Positions 63,261 through 64,000 of a stretch of 64,000 nucleotides of DNA are shown piece by piece (the first letter of the stretch is position 1; every line of letters begins with the position of its first letter). The notes below the pieces were generated by a model that saw only the letters and a program-made list of their open reading frames with translations, did not search any database and had not been told where the DNA came from. The position numbers and the translations under genes were made by a program. The stretch comes from Echinicola arenosa (GTDB taxonomy: Bacteria; Bacteroidota; Bacteroidia; Cytophagales; Cyclobacteriaceae): NCBI RefSeq assembly GCF_014841125.1, contig NZ_JACYTQ010000001.1:1116001-1180000 (forward strand), given 5' to 3'.

Positions 63261-63941
63261 ATGGAAAAAATAAAAGTAGTATTAGCGGATGATCACATGG
63301 TAGTCAGAAGCGGTATCAAAAACCTGTTAGAAAATGAAGGCGAAATAGAAGTAGTCGGGGAAGCCTCCAATGGTGAGGAGGCCCTTGAACAAGTCACTTC
63401 TTCACAACCTGATCTTTTGATCATTGATATTAGAATGCCTGTCATGAATGGACTGGATGCCACTAAAAAGCTAAATGGACTTAAAACCAATACCAAAGCC
63501 TTGATACTTTCCATGCATGATGATGAGGACTACATCCTGCAATCTATCGAATGCGGCGCCGATGGGTACCTTTTGAAAGACACGAGTAAAGATGAGTTCA
63601 TGAAGGCCATCAAGACCATCCATGAGGGCGGAAAATATTTCAGTGGGGACATCAGCCAAGTATTGGTAAAAAGCTACCTTAATGTAAAAGATAGGAAAAT
63701 CTCCAAAAACGTCACCAGCACCAATACTTACGACATCACCAAAAGAGAAAAACAGATCCTTAAAATGATCTCAGAAGGCACAGGAAATAAAGAAATCGCG
63801 GAGCGATTAGGAAAAAGCATACGGACAATAGAAACCCATCGTTTCAACATCATGAAAAAGCTCAAGGTCAATAATGTGGTAGAACTCTTGAAAAAGCTGG
63901 AAGATGAACCTGGCCTAAAGCAGCATATTGAAAGCACATAA
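63261..63941 (+). CDS. NarL/LuxR-family response regulator
   Basis: 226 aa. REC domain (1-120): acidic pocket VVLADDH (residues 7-13), phospho-acceptor Asp in LIIDIRMPVMNGLDA (about 56), LSMHDD and K in GYLLKDT. The C-terminal LuxR-type HTH (about 155-215): ITKREKQILKMISEGTGNKEIAERLGKSIRTIETHRFNIMKKL. Partner of the upstream kinase. Probable DNA-binding regulator of the TTTACGTAAT sites at the two nitrate islands; this is inference from co-location and from the palindromic TAC/GTA half-sites, which suit NarL-type dimers. Nothing further is visible to the right edge. Confidence 0.92.
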   Translation: MEKIKVVLADDHMVVRSGIKNLLENEGEIEVVGEASNGEEALEQVTSSQPDLLIIDIRMPVMNGLDATKKLNGLKTNTKALILSMHDDEDYILQSIECGADGYLLKDTSKDEFMKAIKTIHEGGKYFSGDISQVLVKSYLNVKDRKISKNVTSTNTYDITKREKQILKMISEGTGNKEIAERLGKSIRTIETHRFNIMKKLKVNNVVELLKKLEDEPGLKQHIEST

Positions 63942-64000
63942 TTCCCACTGATCAAAAGCTATTTTGTCTGTTCCTGCTTTATGCTTAAATTGATAAAGAC

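Overview
The window looks like a chromosomal segment from a member of the Bacteroidota, most likely Cytophagales / Cyclobacteriaceae-like. I infer this from type IX secretion (T9SS) type B C-terminal domains with a PorP/SprF partner, SprB repeats, DUF4374, DUF4221, IgGFc-binding-type surface proteins, a fused thrA, promoters of the TTG / TAnnTTTG form, moderate-to-low GC and few Shine-Dalgarno sequences. No rRNA, prophage, CRISPR array or transposase was seen. The genus call is an inference; no database was searched.

Layout. 1-4440 (-): threonine operon thrA-thrB-thrC (thrC runs off the left edge), preceded by a 41-codon leader ORF ending in a Thr/Ile-rich run. 4.6-9.6 kb: housekeeping and small genes (META lipoprotein, GreA/B-like protein, an SDR-DUF2807-NTF2-like operon, MscS channel, alkyltransferase-like protein lacking the catalytic Cys, XRE regulator). 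9.6-12.0 kb: Na+/solute symporter, clpS, recR. 12.0-13.6 kb: tRNA-Ala(GGC) in a rearranged patch with a tandem copy of [tRNA 3' part - terminator - GIY-YIG ORF], in which palindromes replace the anticodon arm of the tRNA remnants. 13.6-17.4 kb (-): small membrane protein, secreted Gfo/Idh/MocA oxidoreductase, FUSC-type membrane protein. 17.6-25.3 kb (+): giant PKD/SprB-repeat T9SS adhesin with its PorP/SprF partner, small envelope proteins, HAD phosphatase. 25.4-30.9 kb (-): TonB receptor, DUF4374 lipoprotein and PepSY membrane protein, with a perfect palindrome at the predicted transcription start that suggests metal (iron) control.

32-39.7 kb and 55.4-63.9 kb form a split nitrate/nitrite assimilation system. 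The first island encodes a NarK/NasA-type transporter, a single-chain nitrate reductase (Mo-enzyme + FAD/NAD(P)H oxidoreductase + BFD [2Fe-2S] domain), a rubredoxin-tailed protein resembling a degenerate nitrite/sulfite reductase, and a DUF7009-like protein. The second encodes CobA (siroheme precursor), NirB, a NirD that keeps Rieske ligands, a DUF4153 membrane protein, and a two-component system whose kinase carries a NarX/PilJ-type nitrate P-box-like motif. Promoters of both islands, and that of the two-component system, carry clustered TTTACGTAAT-like sites. I infer a nitrate-responsive regulon in which the NarL/LuxR-type regulator at 63.3-63.9 kb is the leading candidate to bind these sites. 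The transporter/reductase mRNA also has a predicted leader of about 475 nt with mutually exclusive helices.

Between the islands lie two tandem IgGFc-binding/T9SS surface proteins, a ROK/polyphosphate-glucokinase-like kinase, a DUF1592-family cytochrome-like protein with a DUF1552 Tat-exported partner, a DUF4202 protein and a DUF4221 lipoprotein. Starts were moved to internal ATG/GTG codons where the longest frame overlapped a neighbour or began with TTG before a clear signal peptide.
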